Source: Herbaspirillum rhizosphaerae_A (GTDB lineage Bacteria > Pseudomonadota > Gammaproteobacteria > Burkholderiales > Burkholderiaceae_D). From it: a stretch of DNA of 64,000 bases. Under the pieces are notes generated by a model that saw only the letters and a list, made by a program, of their open reading frames with translations, searched no databases and was not told where the DNA came from. The stretch is from assembly GCF_046025915.1 (NCBI RefSeq), contig NZ_JAQQFR010000003.1, positions 1 to 64,000 of the forward strand, in the 5' to 3' direction. Made by a program: the position numbers and the translations under genes. Numbering within the stretch: the first letter of the stretch is position 1; each line of letters begins with the position of its first letter. Below are positions 53,210 through 60,577 of the stretch, in pieces.

Positions 53210-53246
53210 TTGGAATGATGTTCCAATATATTGGAATGCCATTCCA
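53210..53246. promoter_or_regulatory. Operator ladder between the TetX-like and TetR-like genes
   Basis: Three overlapping perfect palindromes: TTGGAA-TGATG-TTCCAA (53210-53226), TTCCAATATATTGGAA (53221-53236) and TGGAAT-GCC-ATTCCA (53232-53246). TTGGAATG recurs 21 bases apart, about two helical turns. This fits two or more TetR dimers controlling the divergent genes. Confidence 0.75.
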
Positions 53247-53264
53247 TTTATGTCAAGATAGCGC

Positions 53265-53939
53265 ATGGTAAAAAAAATGCAGCGTCGTCCACGACGTGAT
53301 GAATCCCTGTCGCGAGAGCAGATCATCGCAGCCGCAATCGAATTACTCGACAGCGGCGGCGAATCAGGTCTGACCTTCCGCAATCTTTCCGAACGCCTGG
53401 CTACCGGCCCCGGAGCTATCTACGGCCACGTTGCCAACAAGAGCGATCTGCTTGAAGCCGCCTGTAGTGCGGTCATTGGGCCTGGTGTGGATTTACAAGC
53501 GAAGGACATGTCGCCGAAAGCGGCGATTCGTGCTGTAGCGCTGACGATGTTCGATGCGATGGATGCGCACCCGTGGATCGGCTCCGCGTTGGCTTGGGCT
53601 GCGGGAAAGTCGACCATGGTGAGCGTGCTGGAACGTGTCGGGCAACAAGTGCATGCTCTTGGCGTAGACCCTGACAAGCATTGGGTTACCGTTTCAGTGC
53701 TGTTGAACTACATTCTCGGAGTCGGCGGGCAGAACGCCGCCAATGCGCAAGTGGCGCGGGCGCGAGAGGCAGAAAGAGCCGAATTTCTGAGTACGGTGGC
53801 AGACGCCTGGTTGCAGCTCGACCCGGATCGCTATCCATTCACTCGAAGCATCGCGACGCAAATGAGTGTTCACGACGATCGTGCTGACTTCCTGGCCGGC
53901 ATTGATTTGATTTTGGCGGGTATCGAATCGGTCGTGTGA
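53265..53939 (+). CDS. TetR-family regulator with tetracycline-repressor-type C-terminal domain
   Basis: 224 residues. The helix-turn-helix lies at about 20-65 (SREQIIAAAIELLDSGGE, then GLTFRNLSERLATGPGAIYGHV), and the C-terminal domain (about 80-215) matches the TetR_C pattern by position, with WIGSALAWAAGKSTMVSVLE. Typically it represses the divergent enzyme gene until a ligand binds. The 84-base gap to the FAD-monooxygenase gene holds an operator ladder. The start is ATG 53265. Confidence 0.9.
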   Translation: MVKKMQRRPRRDESLSREQIIAAAIELLDSGGESGLTFRNLSERLATGPGAIYGHVANKSDLLEAACSAVIGPGVDLQAKDMSPKAAIRAVALTMFDAMDAHPWIGSALAWAAGKSTMVSVLERVGQQVHALGVDPDKHWVTVSVLLNYILGVGGQNAANAQVARAREAERAEFLSTVADAWLQLDPDRYPFTRSIATQMSVHDDRADFLAGIDLILAGIESVV

Positions 53940-54089
53940 TCTGAGCAAAACGCTTAATTTCGCATCGTCTCGGGTTTGATGTTATGCATTCCGAGCACGA
54001 CTTTTCTTTTTGCTTTGTCAAACAATCGGGTTCCATCTCATTGATATGGAACCCGACCTGCTTTCTTTAGTGCTTCTTTAGTGCGTCAC

Positions 54090-55592
54090 TCAGTGCTTCA
54101 ATGCCGGCGCTTTCGCACCGCCCTTGCCAAACACCAACTGCACCACAACTGCCACAACGATATTGATCGCCAGAGCAATCAGACCGGTGTACATGGAGTA
54201 CGAATCAGCGCCGATATGGAAGGTATGCACCGGCTTGATGCCGTCTGCATACGCCAGCCAGCTGCCGCCGATGATACCGACTGCCCAACCGGTCAGCAGT
54301 GCGTTCGCGCCAAACCAGCCGATAAACAGACCGAACACCAGCGCCGGGAAGGTTTGCAGAATCCACACGCCGCCCAGCAACTGCAGATCAAGCGCAAACT
54401 TGGTCGGCAAGAACAGGATGAACACCAGCGCGCCGAACTTGACCACCAGCGACACCATCTTGGCCACCTTGGCTTCGCCCTCGGGCGACACGTTCGGATT
54501 CACGTACGGCTTCCAGAAGTTGCGCGTGAACAGGTTAGCAGCACCAATCGACATCACCGCCGCCGGCACCAGGGCGCCGATGGCAATCGCCGCGAACGCA
54601 AAACCACTGAACCAGCTCGGGAACATCGCATTGAACAGCGCAGGAACGATGTCATTGTTAGCCTCAACCTTGACGCCCGCCGCATAAGCCATATAACCCA
54701 GCAGCGCGATCAGACCCAGCAGCACCGTGTACGCAGGCAGGAACACAGCGTTCTTGCGGATCGTGTCCGCACTCTTGGCCGCAAAGATACCGGTCAGGGT
54801 GTGCGGATACATGAAGGCCGCCATCGCCGAACCCAGTGCCAGTGTCGCAAACGGCAGGAACTGAGCAGGCTTGAGCGTCAGGCCGGTCATGCCACCCTTT
54901 GCTGCAAACGCCTCGCGCGCCGAGTTGAACACAATGCCATAGCCGCCCAGCTTCATCGGCACCAGCACCACCGCCACCAGCACCACGATGTAAATCATCA
55001 GATCCTTGACGAAGGCGATCAGCGCAGGCGCGCGCAGGCCGGCCGAATAGGTGTACAGCGCCAGAATCACGAAAGCTGCCAAGAGCGGCAATTCACCGGT
55101 CACACCAAGCGCCTTGATCACGACTTCCATCCCGATCAGTTGCAGCGCGATATAAGGCATGGTCGCCACCACGCCGGTCAGGGCAATGGCCAGTTCCAGC
55201 TTACGCGACTTGTAGCGGCCGAACACCACGTCCGCAGCGGTGACGTGACCGGCCTTGTGCGCAGCGTGCCACAGCTTGGGCATGATCAGGAACACGATCG
55301 GATAGACCAGAATCGTGTACGGCAGCGCGAAGAAGCCATAAGCACCGACTGCATACACCAGCGCCGGCACGGCGATGACGGTATAGGCCGTATAGAAATC
55401 GCCGCCGACCAGGAACCAGGTAATCCAGGTGCCGAAGTTACGGCCGCCCAGACCCCATTCGTCGAGATGTGCGCCCTTGTTGGACGAACCGCCGCTTTGC
55501 CAGCGCGAGGCCCAGAAGCCCATCACGGTGACCAGCGCAAAGAAGAAGATGAAGACGCCGAGGGCTGTCCAGTTGATGGAAGAAGAGTTCAT
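54090..55592 (-). CDS. Sodium:solute symporter (SSS family), probably monocarboxylate
   Basis: A 500-residue SSS permease with about thirteen membrane segments. HLDEWGLGGRNFGTWITWFL (about 42-61) and GDFYTAYTVIAVPALVYAVG carry the sodium- and substrate-site region. The start overlaps the DUF3311 stop by one base (TAATG). The divergent histidine kinase/LuxR regulator pair mirrors the Rhizobium MctP/MctRS monocarboxylate system (lactate, pyruvate, acetate), which is the basis of the inferred substrate. Similar to the symporter at 25793. Confidence 0.88.
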   Translation of the reverse strand: MNSSSINWTALGVFIFFFALVTVMGFWASRWQSGGSSNKGAHLDEWGLGGRNFGTWITWFLVGGDFYTAYTVIAVPALVYAVGAYGFFALPYTILVYPIVFLIMPKLWHAAHKAGHVTAADVVFGRYKSRKLELAIALTGVVATMPYIALQLIGMEVVIKALGVTGELPLLAAFVILALYTYSAGLRAPALIAFVKDLMIYIVVLVAVVLVPMKLGGYGIVFNSAREAFAAKGGMTGLTLKPAQFLPFATLALGSAMAAFMYPHTLTGIFAAKSADTIRKNAVFLPAYTVLLGLIALLGYMAYAAGVKVEANNDIVPALFNAMFPSWFSGFAFAAIAIGALVPAAVMSIGAANLFTRNFWKPYVNPNVSPEGEAKVAKMVSLVVKFGALVFILFLPTKFALDLQLLGGVWILQTFPALVFGLFIGWFGANALLTGWAVGIIGGSWLAYADGIKPVHTFHIGADSYSMYTGLIALAINIVVAVVVQLVFGKGGAKAPALKH

Positions 55593-55813
55593 TATTCGAC
55601 TCCCTTCTTGAGACCGTCTTTATAGACGATCCAGATAATCAGTGCGGTGAGTGGAACCCAGCCCAACTGATACCAGTAGAAAAACGGAAAGCCGAACAGC
55701 GCGGGCAGTTCGTCGTTGTAAAACGGAACCCACAGCAAGGCGATGAAAGGTAGTAACAGCAACGCGCGCAGATAGCTTGGCCCCGCTGTTCTGGATGACA
55801 TGTCGGTAGACAT
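55592..55813 (-). CDS. DUF3311 small membrane protein, symporter partner
   Basis: 73 residues from ATG 55813, which has AGAGGAG upstream; the longer in-frame ORF is not supported. Two hydrophobic helices, LRALLLLPFIALLWVPF and YWYQLGWVPLTALIIWIVY, with a LFGFPFF turn between, are the DUF3311 pattern. Same gene order as the 25573 pair, here with a one-base overlap with the symporter. Confidence 0.85.
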   Translation of the reverse strand: MSTDMSSRTAGPSYLRALLLLPFIALLWVPFYNDELPALFGFPFFYWYQLGWVPLTALIIWIVYKDGLKKGVE

Positions 55814-56148
55814 CAGATCTCCTCTTTTGTTATGAAAAATGACCGTTTCGGAGGCATCCACAACAAAAGAAGGGCAACTGCAGGCGCACATGCGAGACGT
55901 CTATAGGCATTGCGTCCGGAGTCGTCGTGGTGAGGATGTCTCCGATATAAAGAAACTTTTATATCAATTCTTAATATTTTTATGTGCCGTAGTATTCGCA
56001 ACTATGCGGCTTGGAACAAGCGGGAGAATACTTAGTGAAGCTACGTAGGAACACGTAGATGGCTGCGCGCAATCCGACATAGAATTGCGGGATAACTCAA
56101 CGCCGGATAGTGCGCGGGGCCTTTCCAGCTCGAGGAGACATTGCCAGG
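55814..56148. promoter_or_regulatory. Divergent control region between the symporter pair and the histidine kinase
   Basis: 335 bases without a gene. It holds a perfect dyad GATATAAA-GAAACT-TTTATATC (55944-55965) and a second, TACGT-AGGAAC-ACGTA (56042-56057), plus AT-rich sequence around 55944-55985. Both dyads are candidate binding sites for the LuxR-type regulator encoded downstream; the start points of transcription could not be fixed. Confidence 0.6.
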
Positions 56149-57519
56149 ATGAAACTAAGACACAAGATCATTTTCTTTGCAGTCACACCGTTGCTGATCT
56201 CTTTTGGGGTCATTGCGATTGTCGTTTGGCATCAGACCATCAGGCTCGGCGAACAGCAGCGCCAGTCGATTCAGGAAGCCTATCGGAGCAGCAAGGACGC
56301 GGAATTGCATCATTACGTCGATCTCGCCGTTCATTCGATTGCGCATCTCTACGAGCGTGGTGATGTGGAAAATTCCAAACAGGAAGCGCTCAACATCCTG
56401 GCGAGACTTGATTACGGCGACGACGGCTATTTCTTTGCCTACGATTTTTCCGGCAATACGCTGGTTCATCCGCGTCAGCCTGAGCTGCTGGGCAAAAATT
56501 TATGGGACTGGGAAAACGTCGATGGCACCAAAACCATCCAGCGTCTCATTGTTCGCGCTCGTGGAGGCGGTGGCTATGAGCGCTATCTTTGGCGCAAGCC
56601 GTCCAGCAGTACGGTCGCACCGAAACTTGCGTACGTGATTGCACTGCCCAAGTGGGGATGGATCATCGGCACAGGGATCTATCTCGACGATGTGGACGCG
56701 GCGCTTGCCAACATTGACCGGCAGATATCCGGGCACAATCTCGACACGATGCGATTGATCGCGGTCATCGCACTCCTCAGCGTCGCGGCGGTGGCCGGTT
56801 TCGGCCTGATGTTCAACCTTAGTGAACAGCGTGTTGCCGATGCCAAACTCAGAGAGTTGGCTCAGAGAGTCGTTTTATCGCAAGAGGAAGAGCGGGCGCG
56901 TGTCGCCCGCGATCTGCACGATGGCATCAGTCAGCATCTGGTTTCCATCAAGCTGCAGACTGAAGCGGCGATCATCAAGCTGGAGTCTCCCCAGCAAATC
57001 GCATCGGCCAGCGGCGCCTTTGAACACACCGTAGAGCAAATGAATCGTTTGCTCGGCGAGATCAGGCATATCTCTCACGGCTTGAGGCCTGCTCTTCTGG
57101 ATGATATGGGCTTGACCAGCGCATTGCAGTTTTTGTGTGACGAGTGGAATGCAAATGGCGAGCTTCGTATTGACTTCTCCTTCAGCGGGACGAGCAATGC
57201 CTCGCCTGATGTCGTCAATACTGTGATGTTCCGGGTTGCCCAAGAGGCCTTGAACAATGTCTGGCGCCATGCGAAGGCAAGCTCTGTGTCGCTGGAACTG
57301 GCCGAAGAGGCAGGCTTGTTTCTCCTGACCATTCGCGATAACGGCATCGGCTTCGATACGGGCCAGATTGCCAAGCATCCCAAACGGGGCATAGGCTTGC
57401 GTAATATGGCAGAACGCCTGGAAGCGGTGGGCGGCAGCTTCTCCGTATCTTCAAGTTCGGAAGGGACAGTGGTCGTAGCGCAAGTTCCTCTGCTGAAAAA
57501 GGAGGCATTTCATGCCTGA
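56149..57519 (+). CDS. Sensor histidine kinase with Cache domain (HisKA_3 type)
   Basis: 456 residues from ATG 56149; an extension to 56110 adds an unlikely hydrophilic stretch. One membrane helix (about 7-27), a periplasmic Cache-type domain (about 38-180, with YGDDGYFFAYDFSGNTLVH and WGWIIGTGIYLDDV), a second helix (about 203-223), then HisKA_3 with phospho-accepting H257 in ARDLHDGISQH, and an HATPase domain with DNGIGFD (D397) and RGIGLRNMAERLEAVGG. Cache domains of this type bind small organic acids. It overlaps the response-regulator gene by 8 bases and is divergent from the symporter pair. Confidence 0.92.
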   Translation: MKLRHKIIFFAVTPLLISFGVIAIVVWHQTIRLGEQQRQSIQEAYRSSKDAELHHYVDLAVHSIAHLYERGDVENSKQEALNILARLDYGDDGYFFAYDFSGNTLVHPRQPELLGKNLWDWENVDGTKTIQRLIVRARGGGGYERYLWRKPSSSTVAPKLAYVIALPKWGWIIGTGIYLDDVDAALANIDRQISGHNLDTMRLIAVIALLSVAAVAGFGLMFNLSEQRVADAKLRELAQRVVLSQEEERARVARDLHDGISQHLVSIKLQTEAAIIKLESPQQIASASGAFEHTVEQMNRLLGEIRHISHGLRPALLDDMGLTSALQFLCDEWNANGELRIDFSFSGTSNASPDVVNTVMFRVAQEALNNVWRHAKASSVSLELAEEAGLFLLTIRDNGIGFDTGQIAKHPKRGIGLRNMAERLEAVGGSFSVSSSSEGTVVVAQVPLLKKEAFHA

Positions 57520-58204
57520 GGGAACAGTAACAACAGCTGTAACAACAACAGCTGTAACAACAACAGCTGTAACAACAACAGTAACAACGAATGTCATGAT
57601 CGTGGACGATCATCCGATGATCAGGGATGGCGTGCGTGCCCGGCTGGAGAGTATGCCGGGGGTACGGGTGGTTGCCGAAGCCGGTACTGCAGACGAAGCC
57701 TTGAAGCATGCGGCGCAGCAGCCAATCAACCTGGTGTTGATGGACATCAACCTTCAAGGTAGGAGCGGGATCGAGCTGACGGGGAAATTTCAATCGAATT
57801 TCCCCGACATCGCGGTGCTGATCCTCAGCATGCACAACAAGGCTGAGTACGTTTTGCAGTCGATTCGTGCAGGCGCGAGAGGTTACGTTCTGAAGGACGC
57901 GCCTGGAAGCGACATCGTGCGTGCAATCGAAGCGGTACTGAACGGGGGTGTGTATTACAGCGCTGCACTGATGCCCATCCTCGCCCAACCGCGTATCAAA
58001 GAAGAGTCGCTCACGGTGCGCGAACGCCAGGTCCTTGAGCAGATAGCGAAGGGCGCGTCGAACAAGAGCATCGCGGAGACGCTGGATCTGAGTGTGCGCA
58101 CCGTCGAAACCCATTGTCTGAATATCAAGCGCAAGCTGGATATCGAAGGACGCAGCGAGCTGATCAAGTTCGCCTTGGAAAATCTGAGAATAGAAAGAGG
58201 GTAG
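57512..58204 (+). CDS. LuxR/NarL-family response regulator with repeat-bearing N-terminus
   Basis: 230 residues. The receiver domain proper starts at MIVDDHPMIRDGVRARL (residue 29 onward), with D32/D33 and phospho-acceptor D78 in VLMDINLQG; the NarL helix-turn-helix is at about 165-212 (LTVRERQVLEQIAKGASNKS, then SVRTVETHCLNIKRKLD). The first 28 residues are Thr/Val/Ala repeats encoded by a tandem repeat (57527-57590). An ATG at 57596 would give the normal-length regulator. The first ATG is supported by AAGGAGG upstream and the 8-base overlap with the kinase gene. Confidence 0.9.
   Translation: MPEGTVTTAVTTTAVTTTAVTTTVTTNVMIVDDHPMIRDGVRARLESMPGVRVVAEAGTADEALKHAAQQPINLVLMDINLQGRSGIELTGKFQSNFPDIAVLILSMHNKAEYVLQSIRAGARGYVLKDAPGSDIVRAIEAVLNGGVYYSAALMPILAQPRIKEESLTVRERQVLEQIAKGASNKSIAETLDLSVRTVETHCLNIKRKLDIEGRSELIKFALENLRIERG
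57527..57590 (+). repeat. In-frame tandem repeat of GTAACAACA(ACA)GCT units
   Basis: Units start with GTAACAACA and end with GCT: 12 bases (57527-57538), two of 15 bases (57539-57553, 57554-57568), then 12 and 10-base partial units. All full units are multiples of three, so changes in copy number would not break the reading frame. Confidence 0.9.
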
Positions 58205-58295
58205 AGAAGAGCGGGCATGCTTCGAACGCCGGCTTCCGGCTGACGGATGACATATGCTGATTGCTAATCAAATTTCGGGAGTGGATGAGCGTTGT

Positions 58296-58324
58296 TGACG
58301 GATATAATAAGTGCGCATATAATA
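58296..58324 (+). promoter_or_regulatory. Strong sigma-70 promoter for the SRPBCC-EVE-MarR operon
   Basis: TTGACG (58296-58301) and TATAAT (58319-58324) are separated by exactly 17 bases. The expected start is near 58331, leaving only about 18 bases to the first ATG with AAGGAG between. Confidence 0.85.
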
Positions 58325-58338
58325 TGTGTACTTATTAA
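58306..58338. promoter_or_regulatory. MarR-type operator overlapping the -10
   Basis: Imperfect palindrome with 16-base arms: TAATAAGTGCGCATAT (58306-58321) and ATATGTGTACTTATTA (58323-58338), 14 of 16 positions paired, around one central base. It covers the -10 and the start point, so a bound repressor would block transcription. The MarR gene is the third gene of the operon. Confidence 0.8.
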
Positions 58339-58348
58339 GGAGATAGAT

Positions 58349-58774
58349 ATGTCGAATGCTAAACACGCCACCGCATCCTATAGCCATGACACCGTCGCGC
58401 CGGCGACAACCATCTGGGCACTTTTCAAAGCAGTATCCGATTGGAAGAACTGGAACGCCGGTGTGCACGACTGCTCCCTGGAAGGCCCTTTCGCTACAGG
58501 CTCCTGGTTTTCCATGGTGCTTCCTGATCATGACGTCATCCGATCGCAACTTGTCGAAGTCACTGAGCCGCATCTGTTTTCCGACGAGACTACGCTTGGA
58601 GACGTCGTAGTCCGAGTGACACATCAGATCGATCCGCTGCCTGACGGCCGCAACCGGATCACCTACGAGATCGACGTGGTCGGAGAAAATGCACAGGATA
58701 TTTGCACGGGAGTTTCTTCCGACTTCCCGCAAGTCCTGCAGGGACTCGTGGCGCAAGCGGAAGGCCGGGTGTGA
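58349..58774 (+). CDS. SRPBCC/START-like (polyketide cyclase-type) protein
   Basis: 141 residues from ATG 58349, 7 bases after AAGGAG; upstream in-frame extension overlaps the promoter. SHDTVAPATTIWALFKAVSDWKNWNAG fragments (APATTIWALFKAVSDWKNW) match the start of SRPBCC proteins, which bind hydrophobic ligands in a helix-grip fold. The substrate is unknown. First gene of a three-gene operon with EVE and MarR genes; the next start overlaps or abuts within one base of the stop. Confidence 0.85.
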   Translation: MSNAKHATASYSHDTVAPATTIWALFKAVSDWKNWNAGVHDCSLEGPFATGSWFSMVLPDHDVIRSQLVEVTEPHLFSDETTLGDVVVRVTHQIDPLPDGRNRITYEIDVVGENAQDICTGVSSDFPQVLQGLVAQAEGRV

Positions 58775-58775
58775 C

Positions 58776-59225
58776 ATGAGCGAGTACATGAGCCAGTCCT
58801 GGCTAGGTGTTGTATCTCGCTCCCATGTTCAACGCGGGGTGGCAGGTGGCTTTGCGCAAGTGTGTCACGGCAAGGCGCAGCCTTTACGCCGAATGAAGTC
58901 GGGCGATATTTTCTTCTATTATTCTCCAGCGGTCGAAATGCATGGTGCGCCGTTGAAGGCATTCACTGCAATGGGAGTGGTGGAGGATGAAGAAGTCTTT
59001 CCCTTTGATATGGGAGGCGGATTCGTACCGTTCCGTCGCCGCGTGAGGTATATCGAGGTGAAAGAGACGCCGCTGGAGGCGTTGCGCAGCGAGCTGGATC
59101 TGTGCGCTGCGCCGAGCTGGGGAATGGTTCTGCGCCGCGGCCTTGTCCCTCTGACCGACAAGGATTCAAGCACGATCGCGAACGCAATGGGCGTTGATCT
59201 TGCAACACAAAGGATTCATCGATGA
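58776..59225 (+). CDS. EVE domain (PUA-like) protein
   Basis: 149 residues from ATG 58776, one base after the SRPBCC stop. WLGVVSRSHVQRGVAGGFAQ at the N-terminus, RMKSGDIFFYYSPAVEM and FRRRVRYIEVKETPLEALR fit the EVE/UPF0310 fold. EVE domains bind modified bases in DNA or RNA in several restriction and RNA-modification systems; here the partner genes suggest a small stress or detoxification operon. The stop overlaps the MarR start as ATGA. Function unassigned. Confidence 0.8.
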   Translation: MSEYMSQSWLGVVSRSHVQRGVAGGFAQVCHGKAQPLRRMKSGDIFFYYSPAVEMHGAPLKAFTAMGVVEDEEVFPFDMGGGFVPFRRRVRYIEVKETPLEALRSELDLCAAPSWGMVLRRGLVPLTDKDSSTIANAMGVDLATQRIHR

Positions 59226-59674
59226 AATCGAAACCACTACCCACCAGCCACAGTGGGCCGTCTGACAGTCCCGGTTTTTTGCTATGGCGCATCTCCAATA
59301 ACTGGCAACGCGAGCAGCGTGCTGCGCTGCAGCCGCTGGGATTGACGCACACGCAGTTTGTCATGCTTGCCGTCGCGACCTGGTTCGGGGCCGAAGAACC
59401 GCTTACCCAAATGAAACTGTCTCAGCTCACGGGCAGCGATCCGATGACGACTTCTCAAGTCGTGCGTGCTCTTCTTGCCAGCGGTCTGTTCGAACGCGCT
59501 GATCATCCCACTGATACAAGAGCCAAGGTCATCTCCGCATCTGCAACCGGTCGCAAGCTTGCGCAAAAAGCGATTACCGTCGTGGAAGAAGTCGACCGTC
59601 GCTTCTTTGAGCCTCTTGGGCAGGATCAGGCTCGTCTTGTCACTCTTTTTCAGAGCCTGCTCGATAAACGATAA
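59222..59674 (+). CDS. MarR-family transcriptional regulator
   Basis: 150 residues. The winged helix-turn-helix is at about 50-115 (LTQMKLSQLTGSDPMTTSQV, then RALLASGLFERADHPTDTRA with the wing and RAKVISATG-like RAKVISASATG). Start overlaps the EVE stop by four bases (ATGA). The product probably represses its own operon through the palindrome at 58306-58338. Ligand unknown. Confidence 0.92.
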   Translation: MKSKPLPTSHSGPSDSPGFLLWRISNNWQREQRAALQPLGLTHTQFVMLAVATWFGAEEPLTQMKLSQLTGSDPMTTSQVVRALLASGLFERADHPTDTRAKVISASATGRKLAQKAITVVEEVDRRFFEPLGQDQARLVTLFQSLLDKR

Positions 59675-59703
59675 ATTTTGATTTGCTTGCGTGTTTTCGC
59701 TGT

Positions 59704-60006
59704 TCAGGTTGGACGAACGATCGAAGCGGCATCTTTTCCCACCACCGTCGTCCACAAGCGCACCTGCCATTGCGTCACGACGCCATTGGTCACATATGGA
59801 TCTTTATTGGCAAAGTTCTCGGCCACTTCCGGCGAGTCACCTTTGAACAGCAGCATGGCCTCATCTTCCGGATCGCTGAGTGCGCCGCCGAGAATCAGTT
59901 CGCCGCGTTCGGCTGCTTCCCACGCGAATTTGAGGTGGTCATTGCGGAACGGCAGTTTGACGGTCTTGCTGTCTTTGACGAAGCGGTAAAAAAGAACGTA
60001 GTGCAT
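59704..60006 (-). CDS. YciI family protein
   Basis: 100 residues starting MHYVLFYRFVKDSKTVKLPF. The YciI ferredoxin-like fold is recognisable with HLKFAWEAAERGELILGGAL and the aspartate in SDPEDEAMLLF, followed by a strand of FANKDPYV and the QWQVRLWTTV end. Its His and Asp are proposed active-site residues, but the reaction is unknown. Faces the MarR gene at the end of the operon. Confidence 0.85.
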   Translation of the reverse strand: MHYVLFYRFVKDSKTVKLPFRNDHLKFAWEAAERGELILGGALSDPEDEAMLLFKGDSPEVAENFANKDPYVTNGVVTQWQVRLWTTVVGKDAASIVRPT

Positions 60007-60099
60007 GGCGGTCTCTCTTCAGTTGTGCTGGAATGCGGGATAAGAACAAATCATCAGATCAGGGAATTGTACGCTGCGGCGTGCAAGTTTCAGCGCAAG

Positions 60100-60555
60100 T
60101 CACTGCGCTTGCCGCTCGTAGTAGACATCCCATTCTCCCTCGTCAATTTTTTTAAAACCATGCCGCTGATAAAACTGGTTCGCTTCGCTCTGTTTCAACG
60201 CGCCGACGCGCATCGGTAATGCGGCAGCATCTGCCTCGAAAAATAGTTGAGTCAATACAGCGCTGCCGATGCCTTGTCCCTGATGGTCAGGATGAATGTA
60301 CAGATGATCCAGTAGCAGATGATTCTCATCCTGCTTTACCACGACAAAGCCGACACGCTGGGCATGAGACAGGATGTAACGCGTGTGATCCGCCGAGAAT
60401 CCCGATTGAAAACGCTCTCGCGCCCTGTCCGGATCAAAACGTCCGACGCGTTCCAGGCTTTCACGCATGGCGGCGATGCGGATGCCCACCAGTTCATCCA
60501 GGTCGGACGATGTCGCCGGTGCGAAGCTGATGATGGTGTCGTCGTGTTGAGTCAT
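60100..60555 (-). CDS. GNAT-family N-acetyltransferase
   Basis: 151 residues. LDHLYIHPDHQGQGIGSAVL (about 84-103) is the acetyl-CoA-binding motif A with the Q/R-x-x-G-x-G/A loop, and the C-terminal NQFYQRHGFKKIDEGEWDVYYE is the standard motif B region. It acetylates an unknown amine. Follows the downstream-transcribed DMT gene by 22 bases (minus strand). Confidence 0.9.
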   Translation of the reverse strand: MTQHDDTIISFAPATSSDLDELVGIRIAAMRESLERVGRFDPDRARERFQSGFSADHTRYILSHAQRVGFVVVKQDENHLLLDHLYIHPDHQGQGIGSAVLTQLFFEADAAALPMRVGALKQSEANQFYQRHGFKKIDEGEWDVYYERQAQ

Positions 60556-60577
60556 GATTTCAGTAACATCGCAATCA

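Noticed and set aside
54081..55625. 514-codon plus-strand ORF opposite the symporter
   Set aside because: Antisense shadow of a polytopic membrane protein; its sequence is almost entirely His/Arg/Gln, which no real membrane or enzyme family shows.
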